DNA of 64,000 bases from JBFXCS01 sp050181915 (GCA_050181915.1 JBFXCS010000001.1:1-64000), one strand, 5' to 3'. Positions 16,630 through 26,038 are shown, counted from the stretch's first letter. The notes: generated from the letters alone by a model not told the origin. Numbers and translations: made by a program.

Positions 16630-17787
16630 GTGGAGATCGAGATCGGGCGGGGAAAGAAGGGGCGGCGGGGCTACGGGTTCGATGACATCGCGATCGTGCC
16701 GAGCCGGCGCACGCGCGATCCCGAGGACGTCGACCTCTCGTGGCGGCTCAACGGGCACACCTTCGACGCGCCCGTGCTGGCGTCGGCGATGGACGGGGTG
16801 GTCGACACCCGCACCGCGGGGATCATCGGCAGGCTGGGCGGGCTCGCCGTCCTCAACCTGGAGGGCATCCAGACGCGCTACGAGGAGGCGGACGCCGAGC
16901 TCGAGCGCATCGCGGGGATGGAGCCGAGGGAGGCCACGCGGGGGCTCCAGGAGATCTACCGGGCGCCGGTCAAGCCCGAGCTGATCGCCCAGCGCATCAA
17001 GGAGATCAAGGACCAGGGCGTGGTCGTGGCGGGGTCCCTGACCCCCCAGAAGGTGCGCGAGTACGCCCCGATCGCGCTCGATGCGGGCCTCGACGTGCTG
17101 GTGATCCAGGGCACGGTGGTGTCGGCCGAGCACGTCTCGTCGGTCGCCGAGCCGCTCAACCTGAAGCGCTTCATCGCCGAGCAGCCGGTGCCGGTGATCG
17201 TGGGCGGCTGCGCGTCGTACCAGACCGCGCTGCACCTGATGCGCACCGGCGCCGTCGGCATCCTGGTCGGCGTGGGCCCGGGCGCGGCGTGCACCACGCG
17301 CCAGGTGATCGGCGTGGGCGTGCCGCAGGCGACGGCCATCGCCGACGCCGCCGGCGCGCGGATGCAGCATCTGCTCGAGACCGGGCGGTACGTGAACGTG
17401 ATCGCGGACGGCGGCATGGCGTACGCCGGCGACCTGGCGAAGGCGATCGCCGTCGGCGCCGACGCCTGCATGATCGGCTCGCCCTTCGCGAAGGCCGCCG
17501 AGGCGCCCGGCCGCGGCTACCACTGGGGCATGGCGACCTTCCACCCGCAGTTGCCGCGCGGCACCCGGGTGAAGACCACCACGATCGGAACGCTGGAGGA
17601 GATCCTGGTCGGTCCGGCCCACGAGAACGACGGCACGCTCAACCTGCTGGGCGGCCTGCGCAGCGCGCTGGCCACCTGCGGCTACGACTCGATCCAGGCC
17701 TTCCAGAAGTGCGAGGTCATGGTCGCGCCGGCCCTGAGGACCGAGGGGAAGAAGCTCCAGCAGGCCCAGAACGTGGGTATGGGCTGA
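16630..17787 (+). CDS. guaB3: GuaB3-type IMP dehydrogenase-related protein
   Basis: This 385-residue (beta/alpha)8 barrel lacks the CBS domain pair of true IMP dehydrogenase. Motifs are YGFDDIAIVPSRRT at the N-terminus and the catalytic-loop segment GVGPGAACTTRQVIGVGVPQ with the nucleophilic Cys. The phosphate-binding VIADGGMAYAGDLAKAIAVG and the flap-region FHPQLPRGTRVKTTT are also present. In Actinobacteria this paralogue accompanies guaB2. Its role is less settled, and GMP reductase activity has been described for some GuaB3 proteins. It probably acts in purine interconversion, and guaA lies 11 kb away. The GTG start has agggggag upstream. The last 71 bp overlap the convergent LuxR gene. 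Confidence 0.85.
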   Translation: MEIEIGRGKKGRRGYGFDDIAIVPSRRTRDPEDVDLSWRLNGHTFDAPVLASAMDGVVDTRTAGIIGRLGGLAVLNLEGIQTRYEEADAELERIAGMEPREATRGLQEIYRAPVKPELIAQRIKEIKDQGVVVAGSLTPQKVREYAPIALDAGLDVLVIQGTVVSAEHVSSVAEPLNLKRFIAEQPVPVIVGGCASYQTALHLMRTGAVGILVGVGPGAACTTRQVIGVGVPQATAIADAAGARMQHLLETGRYVNVIADGGMAYAGDLAKAIAVGADACMIGSPFAKAAEAPGRGYHWGMATFHPQLPRGTRVKTTTIGTLEEILVGPAHENDGTLNLLGGLRSALATCGYDSIQAFQKCEVMVAPALRTEGKKLQQAQNVGMG

Positions 17788-20647
17788 CGGGCGGCCCGGC
17801 CCCCGTGCGGGGGCCGGGCCCCTCCGGCCGCAGCGCGGCGGCCAGGTCGTCGCGGGAGTCGATGCCGAGCTTGCGGTAGGCGTGGGTGAGGTGGAGCTCC
17901 ACCGTGCGCAGGGTCACGAACAGGGTCTCGGCGATCTCGCGGTTGGTGAGGCCGTCGGCGGCGAGACGGGCGACGCGTCGCTCGCCGGCGGTGAGGGCGT
18001 CGAGGCCGGTGCGCGCGAGGCGCCGCGGGCGGGCGCCGGTCGCCACCAGCTCGGCGCGGGCGCGCCCGGCGAGGCGCGTCGCCCCGCAGCGGTGGGCCAG
18101 GTCGAGCGCCGCCCGCAGCGGCTCGCGCGCCTCGCGGCCGTCGCCGGCCCGCCGCATCGCGGCCCCGAGGTCGGCGAGGGCGGCGGCGTGCTCGTACCGC
18201 GACACCGAGCGCTGAGCCACCGTCACCGCCTCGCGCAGCGCGGCGACGCCCTCGTCGCCCTCCGTCGCGAGGCCCCTCACGCGCAGGCCCTGCGCAATCG
18301 CCGTCGGCGCGCCCCAGGCGCGCGCCCGCCGCAGGTGCTCGTCGGCCGCGGCCCGCGCCTCGTCCCGCTGCTCCAGGGCGAGATGGGCGAGGGCCGCCCA
18401 GGCCTTGGTGGGGAAGGCCACGGGGTTCGCGTTGGCCGACGCCCGGTTGCGCGCCTCCAGGTCGTCGAGCTCCTCCAGGGCGCCGCGCGCGTCGCCGCCG
18501 AGCAGTCGCAGGCGCGCCCTGCGGTCGATCAGGAGGCCCGCGGTCGTCAGCGGGGGGATCGGGCCGTCGGTGCCGGTGTCGCGCAGCAGCGCCCAGCACG
18601 AGGCGGGCTCGGCGCGCTCCAGCATCGGCTCGAGGAGGAAGCTCACGGTGAGGCCCACCAGGCCCGGCAGCCGGTGCGTGCCGGCGGTGTCGAGGGCCAC
18701 GCGCGCCTCGGCCTCGGCGTCGGCCAGTCGGCCGCGTCGGTACTGCAGGTGGGCGTGGAAGGTCCCGGCCAGCACCGCGCCGATCAGCGAGCCGCGGTCG
18801 CGCGCGTCGGCGGCGGCCAGCGCCAGATGGCCCTCCGCCGCGTCGAGGCGGTCGCCGAAGACGAGCGGCAGGAGGGCGTGCGAGAAGGGGTGCGACTCGG
18901 GCCGCGGCAGGTCGGCGAGCAGGCGCCCCCCGGCGAGCGCCCTCTCGGCGAGATCGGCGACCGCATGGGCGTCGCGGCCGGCGAGCATCCCGCGGAAGGC
19001 GAAGGACGCCGTGATCAGGCGCTCGCCGGCGCTCGCGGGCGCCGGGGGCCGCGCCACCCGGTCGAGCCGCTCCACCCCGGCCCGGGCGGTCGACACCTCG
19101 ATCTGGGCGGCGCCGAACAGGTCGGCCTCGAGGCGCATCGCCAGCTCCGGGTCGTCGCCGGCCGCCGAGTCGATGACCGGGGCCAGCACCGCCACCGCCT
19201 CGGCCGCCCGGTTCTCCGCCGCCAGCGCGATGGCCAGCTCGGAGGCCGCCGCCACGCGCGTCTGCCGGTCGGCCGCCGCGTCGAGCGCGGCGCGCAGGTG
19301 CGCGACGGCGCCGGGACGCCCGGCCGCGAGCTCGGCGGAGCCCAGCTCGCGCAGCACCGGCGGCACCGCGGCGGGCTCGGGGGGCTCGGCGCGGGCGCGG
19401 GCCAGGTAGGCGCAGGCGGCCTCGGGCGCTCCGCGCCCGAACACGGCGCCGGCCGCCGCGCGCAGCCGCTCGACCACCCACGGGTCGGCCTGCGGCACGG
19501 TCTCGAGCAGGTGGGCGGCGACGGCCTCGGCGTGCGCGCCCTCGCCGTGGAGCATCCGCGCGATCTCGCGCTGCAGCGCGGCCCGGCGGGCCGGCGGGAC
19601 ATGGGCGTAGACCGCGGTGCGCACGACCGGGTGCGCGAAGGCGAGCGGCAGGCCGTCTCCCAGGATGCCCGCGACGCACAGCCGCTCGACGACCTCGGCG
19701 AGCGCGTCGCCGTCGATGCCGGTGAGGGCGGCGACATGCCGCAGCTCGCCGCGGGCGCCGAGGCAGGCGACGGCGGTCGCGACGGCGCGGGCGGGGCGGC
19801 CGAGACGGTCGAGACGGGCCACGATCGCCCGGGAGACGGACTCCGGGGCGATCGCCGCCACGCGGCCGGCGCTCTCGTCGACCGGCGCCACGCCGTCCGC
19901 CGCGAGCGCGGCCAGGAGCTCCCGGGTGAGGAACGGGTTGCCGTCCGCCGCCGCGTGGCAGGCCTGCGCGAAGCGCGGCGAGACGGCGGTTCCGAGGGCC
20001 CGTCGCGCCAGCTCGGCCGTCGCCTGCGCGCTGAGCGGGGCGGGGCGCAGCACCTCCACGCCGCCGCCGGGGTCGGCGCGGGCGGGCAGCGCGGCGGCCG
20101 CTCCCTCCGCCGGCCGGGTGGCGTAGGCCACGAGCACGGGCAGCTCGCCCGCGCGCCGGGTGAGGTAGGAGAGGAAGGCGAGCGACGGGTCGTCGGCCCA
20201 GTGGGCGTCGTCGAGCGCGAGCGCGACGGGCGCCTCGTCGGCCAGGTTCACGGTGAGCCAGTAGAGGCCGTGCGCGATCGCGAGGGCGTCGCCGCTGGGG
20301 CGGTCGGCCGGGTCGGGTGACAGGGCGGCGCCCGCCAGGCGGGCCGAGCCCGCCATCAGGCGGCGGCGCTCGGCCGCGGAGCGCCGCGCCAGCTCCGGCT
20401 CCAGCAGGTTGCGCACGACGCCGTAGGCGAAGCCGCGCTCCAGCTCGCCGCCGCGCGCGGCGAGCACCCGCATGCCGCGCTCGCGGGCCAGCTCGGCGGC
20501 GCGTGCCATCAGGCGCGACTTGCCGATGCCGGCCGGCCCCTCCACGGCCACCGCCGCGCCGCGCCCCTCGGCCGCCGCGGCCGTGAGCCGCTCCAGGCGC
20601 CCGACCTCCGCCTCGCGCTCGAGCAGGCCCTGCGCCGCGCCGCTCAC
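17717..20647 (-). CDS. LuxR-family regulator with AAA-type ATPase module (LAL type), divergent from the propeller-RTX quartet
   Basis: The 976-residue protein has Walker A GPAGIGKSRL near residue 40, Walker B ALALDDAHWADDPSLAFL, a long alpha-helical TPR-like region and a LuxR domain (LTAGERRVARLAADGLTNRE, then TVELHLTHAYRKLG). About 45 residues extend beyond the LuxR domain. They are rich in Pro, Gly and Ser and read antisense through the 3' end of guaB3, so they probably result from loss of an earlier stop. The GTG at 20647 has a gagaggaa ribosome site, with minus-strand TAGACT at 20685-20680 as a likely -10. It is divergent by 77 bp from the four-gene secreted cluster and is the natural candidate activator. 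Confidence 0.88.
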   Translation of the reverse strand: MSGAAQGLLEREAEVGRLERLTAAAAEGRGAAVAVEGPAGIGKSRLMARAAELARERGMRVLAARGGELERGFAYGVVRNLLEPELARRSAAERRRLMAGSARLAGAALSPDPADRPSGDALAIAHGLYWLTVNLADEAPVALALDDAHWADDPSLAFLSYLTRRAGELPVLVAYATRPAEGAAAALPARADPGGGVEVLRPAPLSAQATAELARRALGTAVSPRFAQACHAAADGNPFLTRELLAALAADGVAPVDESAGRVAAIAPESVSRAIVARLDRLGRPARAVATAVACLGARGELRHVAALTGIDGDALAEVVERLCVAGILGDGLPLAFAHPVVRTAVYAHVPPARRAALQREIARMLHGEGAHAEAVAAHLLETVPQADPWVVERLRAAAGAVFGRGAPEAACAYLARARAEPPEPAAVPPVLRELGSAELAAGRPGAVAHLRAALDAAADRQTRVAAASELAIALAAENRAAEAVAVLAPVIDSAAGDDPELAMRLEADLFGAAQIEVSTARAGVERLDRVARPPAPASAGERLITASFAFRGMLAGRDAHAVADLAERALAGGRLLADLPRPESHPFSHALLPLVFGDRLDAAEGHLALAAADARDRGSLIGAVLAGTFHAHLQYRRGRLADAEAEARVALDTAGTHRLPGLVGLTVSFLLEPMLERAEPASCWALLRDTGTDGPIPPLTTAGLLIDRRARLRLLGGDARGALEELDDLEARNRASANANPVAFPTKAWAALAHLALEQRDEARAAADEHLRRARAWGAPTAIAQGLRVRGLATEGDEGVAALREAVTVAQRSVSRYEHAAALADLGAAMRRAGDGREAREPLRAALDLAHRCGATRLAGRARAELVATGARPRRLARTGLDALTAGERRVARLAADGLTNREIAETLFVTLRTVELHLTHAYRKLGIDSRDDLAAALRPEGPGPRTGAGPPVSPYPRSGPAGASSPRSSGPARP
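17793..17820 (+). terminator. 12-bp hairpin after guaB3, inside the LuxR coding sequence
   Basis: ggcccggccccc pairs perfectly with gggggccgggcc around a gtgc loop, 6 nt after the guaB3 stop. It also encodes part of the convergent regulator's C-terminal tail (GPGPRTGAG), so one sequence serves as terminator on one strand and codons on the other. Confidence 0.65.
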
Positions 20648-20724
20648 GTCGACCGGTTCCTCTCGGTGGTGACGGGAAAAGTCTACGGTGGCGGCGTCTC
20701 CCGCCGCGACCGATCATCGTTCGG

Positions 20725-22500
20725 GTGGACGCGCGGAGGGGAACGGATCTGGCGGCGGCGGTCATCGTCTGCGTGGCCTGCCTCGCCCTTCCGGCCGCCG
20801 CGGCTCCCGGCGACCTCGATCTGGTCTCGCGCGCGACCGGCGGCGCGCCGGGCAACGCCCACTCCGATGCGCCCTCCATGTCGGCCGACGGCCGCTACGT
20901 CGCCTTCACGTCCGAGGCGCACAATCTCTCCGACGAGAACAACGACGGCTACACGGCCGTCTACGTGCGCGACCGCCAGAGCGGGACCCTGACGCTCGTC
21001 AGCCGCGCCTCCGGCGCCGCGGGCCTCGCCGCGGACGGCGTATCGGGGGAGCCGGCGATCTCGGCCGACGGCCGCCGCGTCGCGTTCACCTCCACCGCCG
21101 ACAACCTCTCGGTCGACGATCAGAACGGCGTCTTCGACGTCTTCGTGCGCGACCTCGCCACGAACGAGACGCGGCTGGTGAGCAGGCAGACCGGCGGTGC
21201 GGGGGCCGGCGGCGACGCCCACTCGAGCTCTCCCTCCATCTCCGCCGACGGCCGGTACGTGGCGTTCGCCTCGCAGGCCGACAACCTCTCGGGCGCGGAC
21301 AACTTCGACGCGTTCGACGTGTTCGTGCGCGACCTCGACGCCGCGACGACGACCCTCGTGAGCCGCGCGACCGGAGCGTCGGGGGCCGGGGGCGACGGGG
21401 GCTCGGCCGTCCCCTCGATCTCCGCCTCCGGGGCGCGGGTCGCGTTCCTCTCCGCGGCGACCAACCTGGGGGGCGGCCCCGCGGAGCTCGATGTCTACCT
21501 GCGCGACGTGCCCACCGCCACGACGGTGCTCGTGAGCCGCGCGAGCGGCGGCGCGGGTGCCCCGGCGGACGCGGACTCGTTCACCCCGGCCATCTCCGCC
21601 GACGGCCGCCGGGTCGTCTTCCCGTCCCTTGCCGACAACCTCGATCCGACCGCCGACCCCGGCGCCGTCAACGTCTTCGTGCGGGACGTCGTCTCGAGCA
21701 CCACGACCACCGTCGCACCCCAGGGCGCCGACAACGAGGTGTCGCCGGCGCGCTCGGCGCTCTCGGCCGACGGCCGGCTCGTCGCGTTCGCGTCCTCCGC
21801 GCCCGGCCTGTCGTCCGAGGACGCCGACCCGGTGAGGGACGTCTTCGTCCGCGATCTGCAGACCGGCGCCACGATGCTCGCGAGCCGCGCGGCGGGAGCG
21901 GCCGGTGCCCCGGGCGACGCCGAATCGGCGCACCCCGTGCTCTCGGCCGACGGCGCCCTGGTGGCCTTCGACTCCGTCGCGACGAACCTGTCGGCGGATG
22001 ACGTCGACCCGGTGCGCGACGTCTTCGTCCGCGACGTGCGCCCGGTGCCGCCCTTCGCCACGGGACCCGGCGGGGGCGACCCCGGAGCCGGCCCGGGCGC
22101 TCCCGCCGCGCCGGTGGTGCGCTGCGCGGGCGTTGCGGCGACGATCGTGGGCACGCCTCGCGCGGAGACGATCCGGGGCACCCGCCGCCGCGACGTGATC
22201 GTGGCGCTGGGCGGTAACGACCGGGTGCTCGGCGGGGCGGGTGACGACCTGATCTGCCTGGGCAACGGCGACGACCGGGGCCACGGCGGGCCGGGGAGGG
22301 ATCGGATCATCGGCGGCGCGGGTCGCGATCGCCTGGAGGGCGGTGCGGGTGCGGATCGCCTGGAGGGCGGTGCGGGCCGGGACGTGCTCGTGGGCGGCCC
22401 GGGGGCCGATCGGCTGCTGGGCGGGGCGGGGCGCGATCGGGCCGTGGGCGTCGCCGGGCGCGACGTGTGCGCGAGCGAAGGGAGGGCGTCATGTCGGTGA
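20725..22500 (+). CDS. Secreted seven-bladed propeller with RTX-like calcium-binding tail, paralogue 1
   Basis: The 591-residue protein has a signal peptide (AAAVIVCVACLALPAAAAPG). Seven PD40/TolB-like blades follow, each with a strand like SISADGRYVAFASQADNLS, an acidic loop, DVFVRDL and LVSR. The last blade ends VRDVFVRDVRPVPP. A Gly/Pro linker leads to an RTX-type tail of G-G-x-G-x-D nonapeptides (about 470-575), such as LGGAGDDLICLGNGDD and GGAGRDRLEGGAGADRLEGG. The tail is bracketed by cysteines in VVRCAG, LICLG and the terminal CASEGRASC. RTX repeats bind calcium and fold into a beta-roll. No type I secretion genes are nearby, so Sec export followed by folding in external calcium is likely. 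It heads the quartet. Confidence 0.8.
   Translation: MDARRGTDLAAAVIVCVACLALPAAAAPGDLDLVSRATGGAPGNAHSDAPSMSADGRYVAFTSEAHNLSDENNDGYTAVYVRDRQSGTLTLVSRASGAAGLAADGVSGEPAISADGRRVAFTSTADNLSVDDQNGVFDVFVRDLATNETRLVSRQTGGAGAGGDAHSSSPSISADGRYVAFASQADNLSGADNFDAFDVFVRDLDAATTTLVSRATGASGAGGDGGSAVPSISASGARVAFLSAATNLGGGPAELDVYLRDVPTATTVLVSRASGGAGAPADADSFTPAISADGRRVVFPSLADNLDPTADPGAVNVFVRDVVSSTTTTVAPQGADNEVSPARSALSADGRLVAFASSAPGLSSEDADPVRDVFVRDLQTGATMLASRAAGAAGAPGDAESAHPVLSADGALVAFDSVATNLSADDVDPVRDVFVRDVRPVPPFATGPGGGDPGAGPGAPAAPVVRCAGVAATIVGTPRAETIRGTRRRDVIVALGGNDRVLGGAGDDLICLGNGDDRGHGGPGRDRIIGGAGRDRLEGGAGADRLEGGAGRDVLVGGPGADRLLGGAGRDRAVGVAGRDVCASEGRASCR
22114..22397 (+). repeat. 284-nt block, copy A (tail of paralogue 1)
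   Basis: Matches 23910-24193 at all but about two positions by eye. It encodes most of the RTX-like tail from VVRCAG onward. Confidence 0.9.
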
Positions 22501-24296
22501 GGCGAGTCGCCGTGGCCGGAGCGACGGGGGTGCTGGCGGTCGCGCTGGCGCTGCCGGCGGTGGCCGCCAAGGACGATCTGGTGCTGGTGTCGCGGGCGGG
22601 CGACGGGGCGGCCGCGCAGGCGAGCGCGACCGCCCCGTCGATCTCCGCCGACGGCCGGTACGTGGCCTTCCTGTCGGGGGCCGACAACCTCTCGGACGTC
22701 GACGACGACGCCTACGCGAACGCCTTCGTGCGCGACCTGACGGACGGCACGACGAGGCTGGTCAGCCTCAGGGGCGGCCTGGCGATCCCCTTCGAGCCGG
22801 CCCACGGCAGCTCCGAGCTCCCCGCGATCTCGGGTGACGGCGCCTGGGTGGCCTTCGCGTCGTCGGCCGACAACCTCTCGGACGACGACGTCGACACGAC
22901 CATGAACGTCTTCGTCCGCGGGCCGGGCACGCTCCGGCTCGTGAGCCGCGCCACCGGCACGAACGGCGCCGGCGCCGACGGGTTCTCGACCGCTCCCTCG
23001 GTCTCGGCCGACGGCCGCCGCATCGCGTTCCAGTCGCTGGCGGACAACCTCTCCGGCGACGACACCCCTCTCAGGGCCGACGTCTTCGTCCGCGATCTCG
23101 ACTCGAACGAGACGATCCTGGTGAGCCGCTCCACGGGCGGCGCCGGCGGCCTCGACCACTCGACGGCCCCCTCGATCTCCGGCGACGGCAGCCGCGTCGC
23201 GTTCGAGTCGTCCGCCGACAACCTCTCGACCGCCGACGACGACGCGCACGCGAACGTCTTCGTGCGCGATCTCGCCGCCGGCACGACCACCCTGGTGAGC
23301 CGGGCGAGCGGCCCGGGCGGAGTCGGCGGGGACGGGCCGGCCGTCGCCCCCTCGATCTCGGCGGACGGCCGTCACGTGGCCTTCTCGTCCACGGCGGGCA
23401 ACCTCGCGCCCGGCGACGATGACGCGGTGGGGGACGTGTTCGTGCGCGACCTCGCGGCCGGCACGACCATCCTGGTGAGCCGCGCGAGCGGGCCGAACGG
23501 CGCTGGCGGCGACGGGAGCTCCGGCTCGCCGTCGATCTCGGCGGACGGCCGCTACGTCACCTTCCGATCCGAGGCGGACAACCTCTCCGCCGAGGACGAC
23601 GACACCCGGGTGAACGTGTTCGTGCGCGATCTCGCGACCGACACGACGACCCTCGTCAGCCGCGCCGCCGGGCCGGCCGGCCCGGGCGGCGACGGCGACT
23701 CGAGCATGCCGGCGATCAGCGCCGACGGGCGGTTCGTCGCGTTCCAGTCGGACGCCCTCAACCTCTCCGCCGACGATCTCGACGGGACCACGGACGTCTT
23801 CCGCCGCGACCTGCTCGGCGACCCGTCGGGCGACCCCGGCGGCCCGGGCGGTCCCGGTGCGCCGGGTGGCCCGGGTGGCCCCGGCGGGCCCGGTGGCCCG
23901 GGTGGGCCGGTGGTGCGCTGCGCGGGTGTTGCGGCGACGATCGTGGGCACGCCTCGCGCGGAGACGATCCGGGGCTCCCGCCGCCGCGACGTGATCGTGG
24001 CGCTGGGCGGTAACGACCGGGTGCTCGGCGGGGCGGGTGACGACCTGATCTGCCTGGGCAACGGCGACGACCGGGGCCACGGCGGGCCGGGGAGGGATCG
24101 GATCATCGGCGGCGCGGGTCGCGATCGCCTGGAGGGCGGTGCGGGTGCGGATCGCCTGGAGGGCGGTGCGGGCCGGGACGTGCTCGTGGGCGGTGCGGGT
24201 CGCGACCGACTCGTCGGCCTCGGCGGTCGCGACCAGGCGCTCGGCGGCCCGGGGCGGGACGCCTGCGCGGCCGAGACCCGGGTGTCGTGCCCGTGA
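22491..24296 (+). CDS. Secreted seven-bladed propeller with RTX-like calcium-binding tail, paralogue 2
   Basis: The 601-residue protein starts at an ATG that overlaps the previous gene by 10 nt and has gggagg upstream. The signal peptide (GATGVLAVALALPAVAA) leads into seven PD40-like blades with unusually acidic loops (DDDDT, SDVDDDAY). The last blade ends TTDVFRRDLLG, unlike paralogue 1 but like paralogue 3. A collagen-like Gly-Pro linker (repeated GGPGGP, about 450-475) connects to an RTX-like tail that is nearly identical at DNA level to that of paralogue 1, including the cysteines in VVRCAG, LICLG and GRDACAAETRVSC. It is probably a calcium-stabilised surface or secreted protein. Ligand unknown. 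Confidence 0.8.
   Translation: MSVRRVAVAGATGVLAVALALPAVAAKDDLVLVSRAGDGAAAQASATAPSISADGRYVAFLSGADNLSDVDDDAYANAFVRDLTDGTTRLVSLRGGLAIPFEPAHGSSELPAISGDGAWVAFASSADNLSDDDVDTTMNVFVRGPGTLRLVSRATGTNGAGADGFSTAPSVSADGRRIAFQSLADNLSGDDTPLRADVFVRDLDSNETILVSRSTGGAGGLDHSTAPSISGDGSRVAFESSADNLSTADDDAHANVFVRDLAAGTTTLVSRASGPGGVGGDGPAVAPSISADGRHVAFSSTAGNLAPGDDDAVGDVFVRDLAAGTTILVSRASGPNGAGGDGSSGSPSISADGRYVTFRSEADNLSAEDDDTRVNVFVRDLATDTTTLVSRAAGPAGPGGDGDSSMPAISADGRFVAFQSDALNLSADDLDGTTDVFRRDLLGDPSGDPGGPGGPGAPGGPGGPGGPGGPGGPVVRCAGVAATIVGTPRAETIRGSRRRDVIVALGGNDRVLGGAGDDLICLGNGDDRGHGGPGRDRIIGGAGRDRLEGGAGADRLEGGAGRDVLVGGAGRDRLVGLGGRDQALGGPGRDACAAETRVSCP
23910..24193 (+). repeat. 284-nt block, copy B (tail of paralogue 2)
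   Basis: Matches 22114-22397 at all but about two positions. The flanking propeller DNA is far more diverged, which points to recent gene conversion or segmental duplication restricted to the tail. Confidence 0.9.
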
Positions 24297-26038
24297 GGCG
24301 AGCCGTCGCCATCGCAGTCGCCCTGCCGGCGCTGGTCGCCTGCCTGCTGGCCCTGCCGGCGTCGGCGGTCGTCGACGACCTCGACCTCGTCTCCCGCGCC
24401 ACCGGCGGCGTCGCCGCGGACGGCGCCTCGGGGGAGCCCGCGATCTCGGCGGACGGCCGCCTCGTGGCCTTCTCCTCCTTCGCCGCCAACCTCTCGGACG
24501 ACGACGAGGACCCGGGCGTCGACGTGTTCGTGCGCGACCTGGACACGGGCGTCACGACGCTCGTCAGCCGTCCGGACGATCCGGCCGCCCCGGCCTTCTC
24601 CGGCAGCGGGAACCCGTCGATCTCGGCCGACGGCGGGGTGGTCGCCTTCGAGACGGCCGCGCCCCTCGCCCCGGGCGACTCGAACGTGGCGATCGACGTC
24701 GTCGCGCGCGACACCGCCGCCGGCGCCACCGTGCTGGTGAGCCGCGCCGACGGGGCGGCCGGCGCGGTGGGCGACGGATCGTCCTTCTCGGCGGCGGTGT
24801 CGGCGGACGGCCGCCATGTCGCCTTCGCCTCGCAGGCGGAGAACCTCTCCGGCGACGACGCGCCCGGCGTCCAGGACGTGTACGTGCGCGACCTCGTGGC
24901 CGGCACCACCGAGCTGGTGAGCCGGGCGACCGGGGCGGCCGGCGCGGGCGGCGACGCCGACTCGTCGCTTCCCGCCATCTCGGCGGACGGCCGCTTCGTG
25001 GCCTTCGAGTCGGACGCGACCAACCTCTCGACCGAGGATGTCGACGGCGCGCGCGACGTCTTCGTGCGCGACCTCGCCGCCGGCACGACGACCCTCGTGA
25101 GCCGCGCGGACGGGCCGTCCGGCGCGCCGGGTGACGGCCGCTCGGAGATGGCGTCGATCTCGGGCGACGGGCGCGTCGTCGCGTTCACCTCCGCCGCCGC
25201 GAACCTGTCGACCGACGACGGACCGGAGCCGGACGTCTTCGCGCGCGACCTGGCGGCGGGCACCACCGTCCTCGTGAGCCGCGCGTCGGGCCCGGCCGGG
25301 GAGCCGGGCGACGACGACTCCTGGGAGCCGGCGGTCTCGGCCGACGGCCGCCGCATCGCGTTCGTCTCGAGCGCGAGCGGCCTCTCGACCGACGACGGAG
25401 GGGCCGAGGACGTCTACGTGCGCGACCTGGCGCGGGCCACGACGACCCTCGTCAGCCGGGCGGCGGGGCCGTCCGGGGCCACCGGGCCCGGGGGCAGTCG
25501 ATCCCCCGCGATCACGCCCGACGGGCGCTACGTGGCGTTCGACTCGGTGAGCGACGCCCTCTCCGCCGCCGACGTCGACGGCCAGATCGACGTCTTCCGC
25601 CGCGACGTGCTCGGCCCGCCGCCGCCCCCCTCCGGGGAGCCCGGCGACGGCGGCACGGGCCCCGGCCCCGATCCCGGCTCGGGTGGGCCGGGCGGTCCCG
25701 TCGCGCTGGTCGTGCGCTGCGCGGGGGTGAGGGCCACGATCGTGGGCACCCCGCGCGGCGAGGTGATCCGCGGCACGCGGCGGCGCGACGTGATCGCGGC
25801 GCTCGGCGGCGCCGACCGGGTGCTCGGCGGCGCGGGGAACGACCTGATCTGCCTCGGCAACGGGAACGATCGCGGCATCGGCGGTCGGGGCGCGGATCGG
25901 ATCGTCGGCGGGGCGGGCCGCGACGTCCTCGTCGGCGGCGCCGGGGCCGATCGCCTCATCGGATCGGCCGGCCGCGACCGGGCGATCGGCGGCGGCGGGC
26001 GGGACGTGTGCAGGGCCGAGAGGAAGACGGGATGCTGA
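24293..26038 (+). CDS. Secreted seven-bladed propeller with RTX-like calcium-binding tail, paralogue 3
   Basis: The 581-residue protein starts at a GTG overlapping the previous stop (GTGA); a GTG two codons earlier (24287) is an alternative. The signal peptide is RRAVAIAVALPALVACLLAL followed by PASA. Seven PD40-like blades can be counted (AISADGRLVAF to AITPDGRYVAF), the last ending QIDVFRRDVLG as in paralogue 2. A Pro-rich linker leads to a shorter RTX-like tail with the same cysteine frame (VVRCAGVRATIVGT, LICLGNGNDRGIGG, GRDVCRAERKTGC). At DNA level this tail matches paralogue 4 rather than paralogue 2. Function unknown beyond a secreted, probably calcium-dependent role. Confidence 0.8.
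   Translation: MRRAVAIAVALPALVACLLALPASAVVDDLDLVSRATGGVAADGASGEPAISADGRLVAFSSFAANLSDDDEDPGVDVFVRDLDTGVTTLVSRPDDPAAPAFSGSGNPSISADGGVVAFETAAPLAPGDSNVAIDVVARDTAAGATVLVSRADGAAGAVGDGSSFSAAVSADGRHVAFASQAENLSGDDAPGVQDVYVRDLVAGTTELVSRATGAAGAGGDADSSLPAISADGRFVAFESDATNLSTEDVDGARDVFVRDLAAGTTTLVSRADGPSGAPGDGRSEMASISGDGRVVAFTSAAANLSTDDGPEPDVFARDLAAGTTVLVSRASGPAGEPGDDDSWEPAVSADGRRIAFVSSASGLSTDDGGAEDVYVRDLARATTTLVSRAAGPSGATGPGGSRSPAITPDGRYVAFDSVSDALSAADVDGQIDVFRRDVLGPPPPPSGEPGDGGTGPGPDPGSGGPGGPVALVVRCAGVRATIVGTPRGEVIRGTRRRDVIAALGGADRVLGGAGNDLICLGNGNDRGIGGRGADRIVGGAGRDVLVGGAGADRLIGSAGRDRAIGGGGRDVCRAERKTGC
25709..25863 (+). repeat. 155-nt block, copy A (tail of paralogue 3)
   Basis: Matches 27427-27581 at all but about three positions by eye, all within the codons for the PRGE/SRSE stretch. 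Confidence 0.88.

Noticed and set aside
23835..23910. Collagen-like Gly-Pro repeat considered as a separate structural domain
   Set aside because: It is only about 25 residues and sits exactly between propeller and tail, so it is read as a linker.
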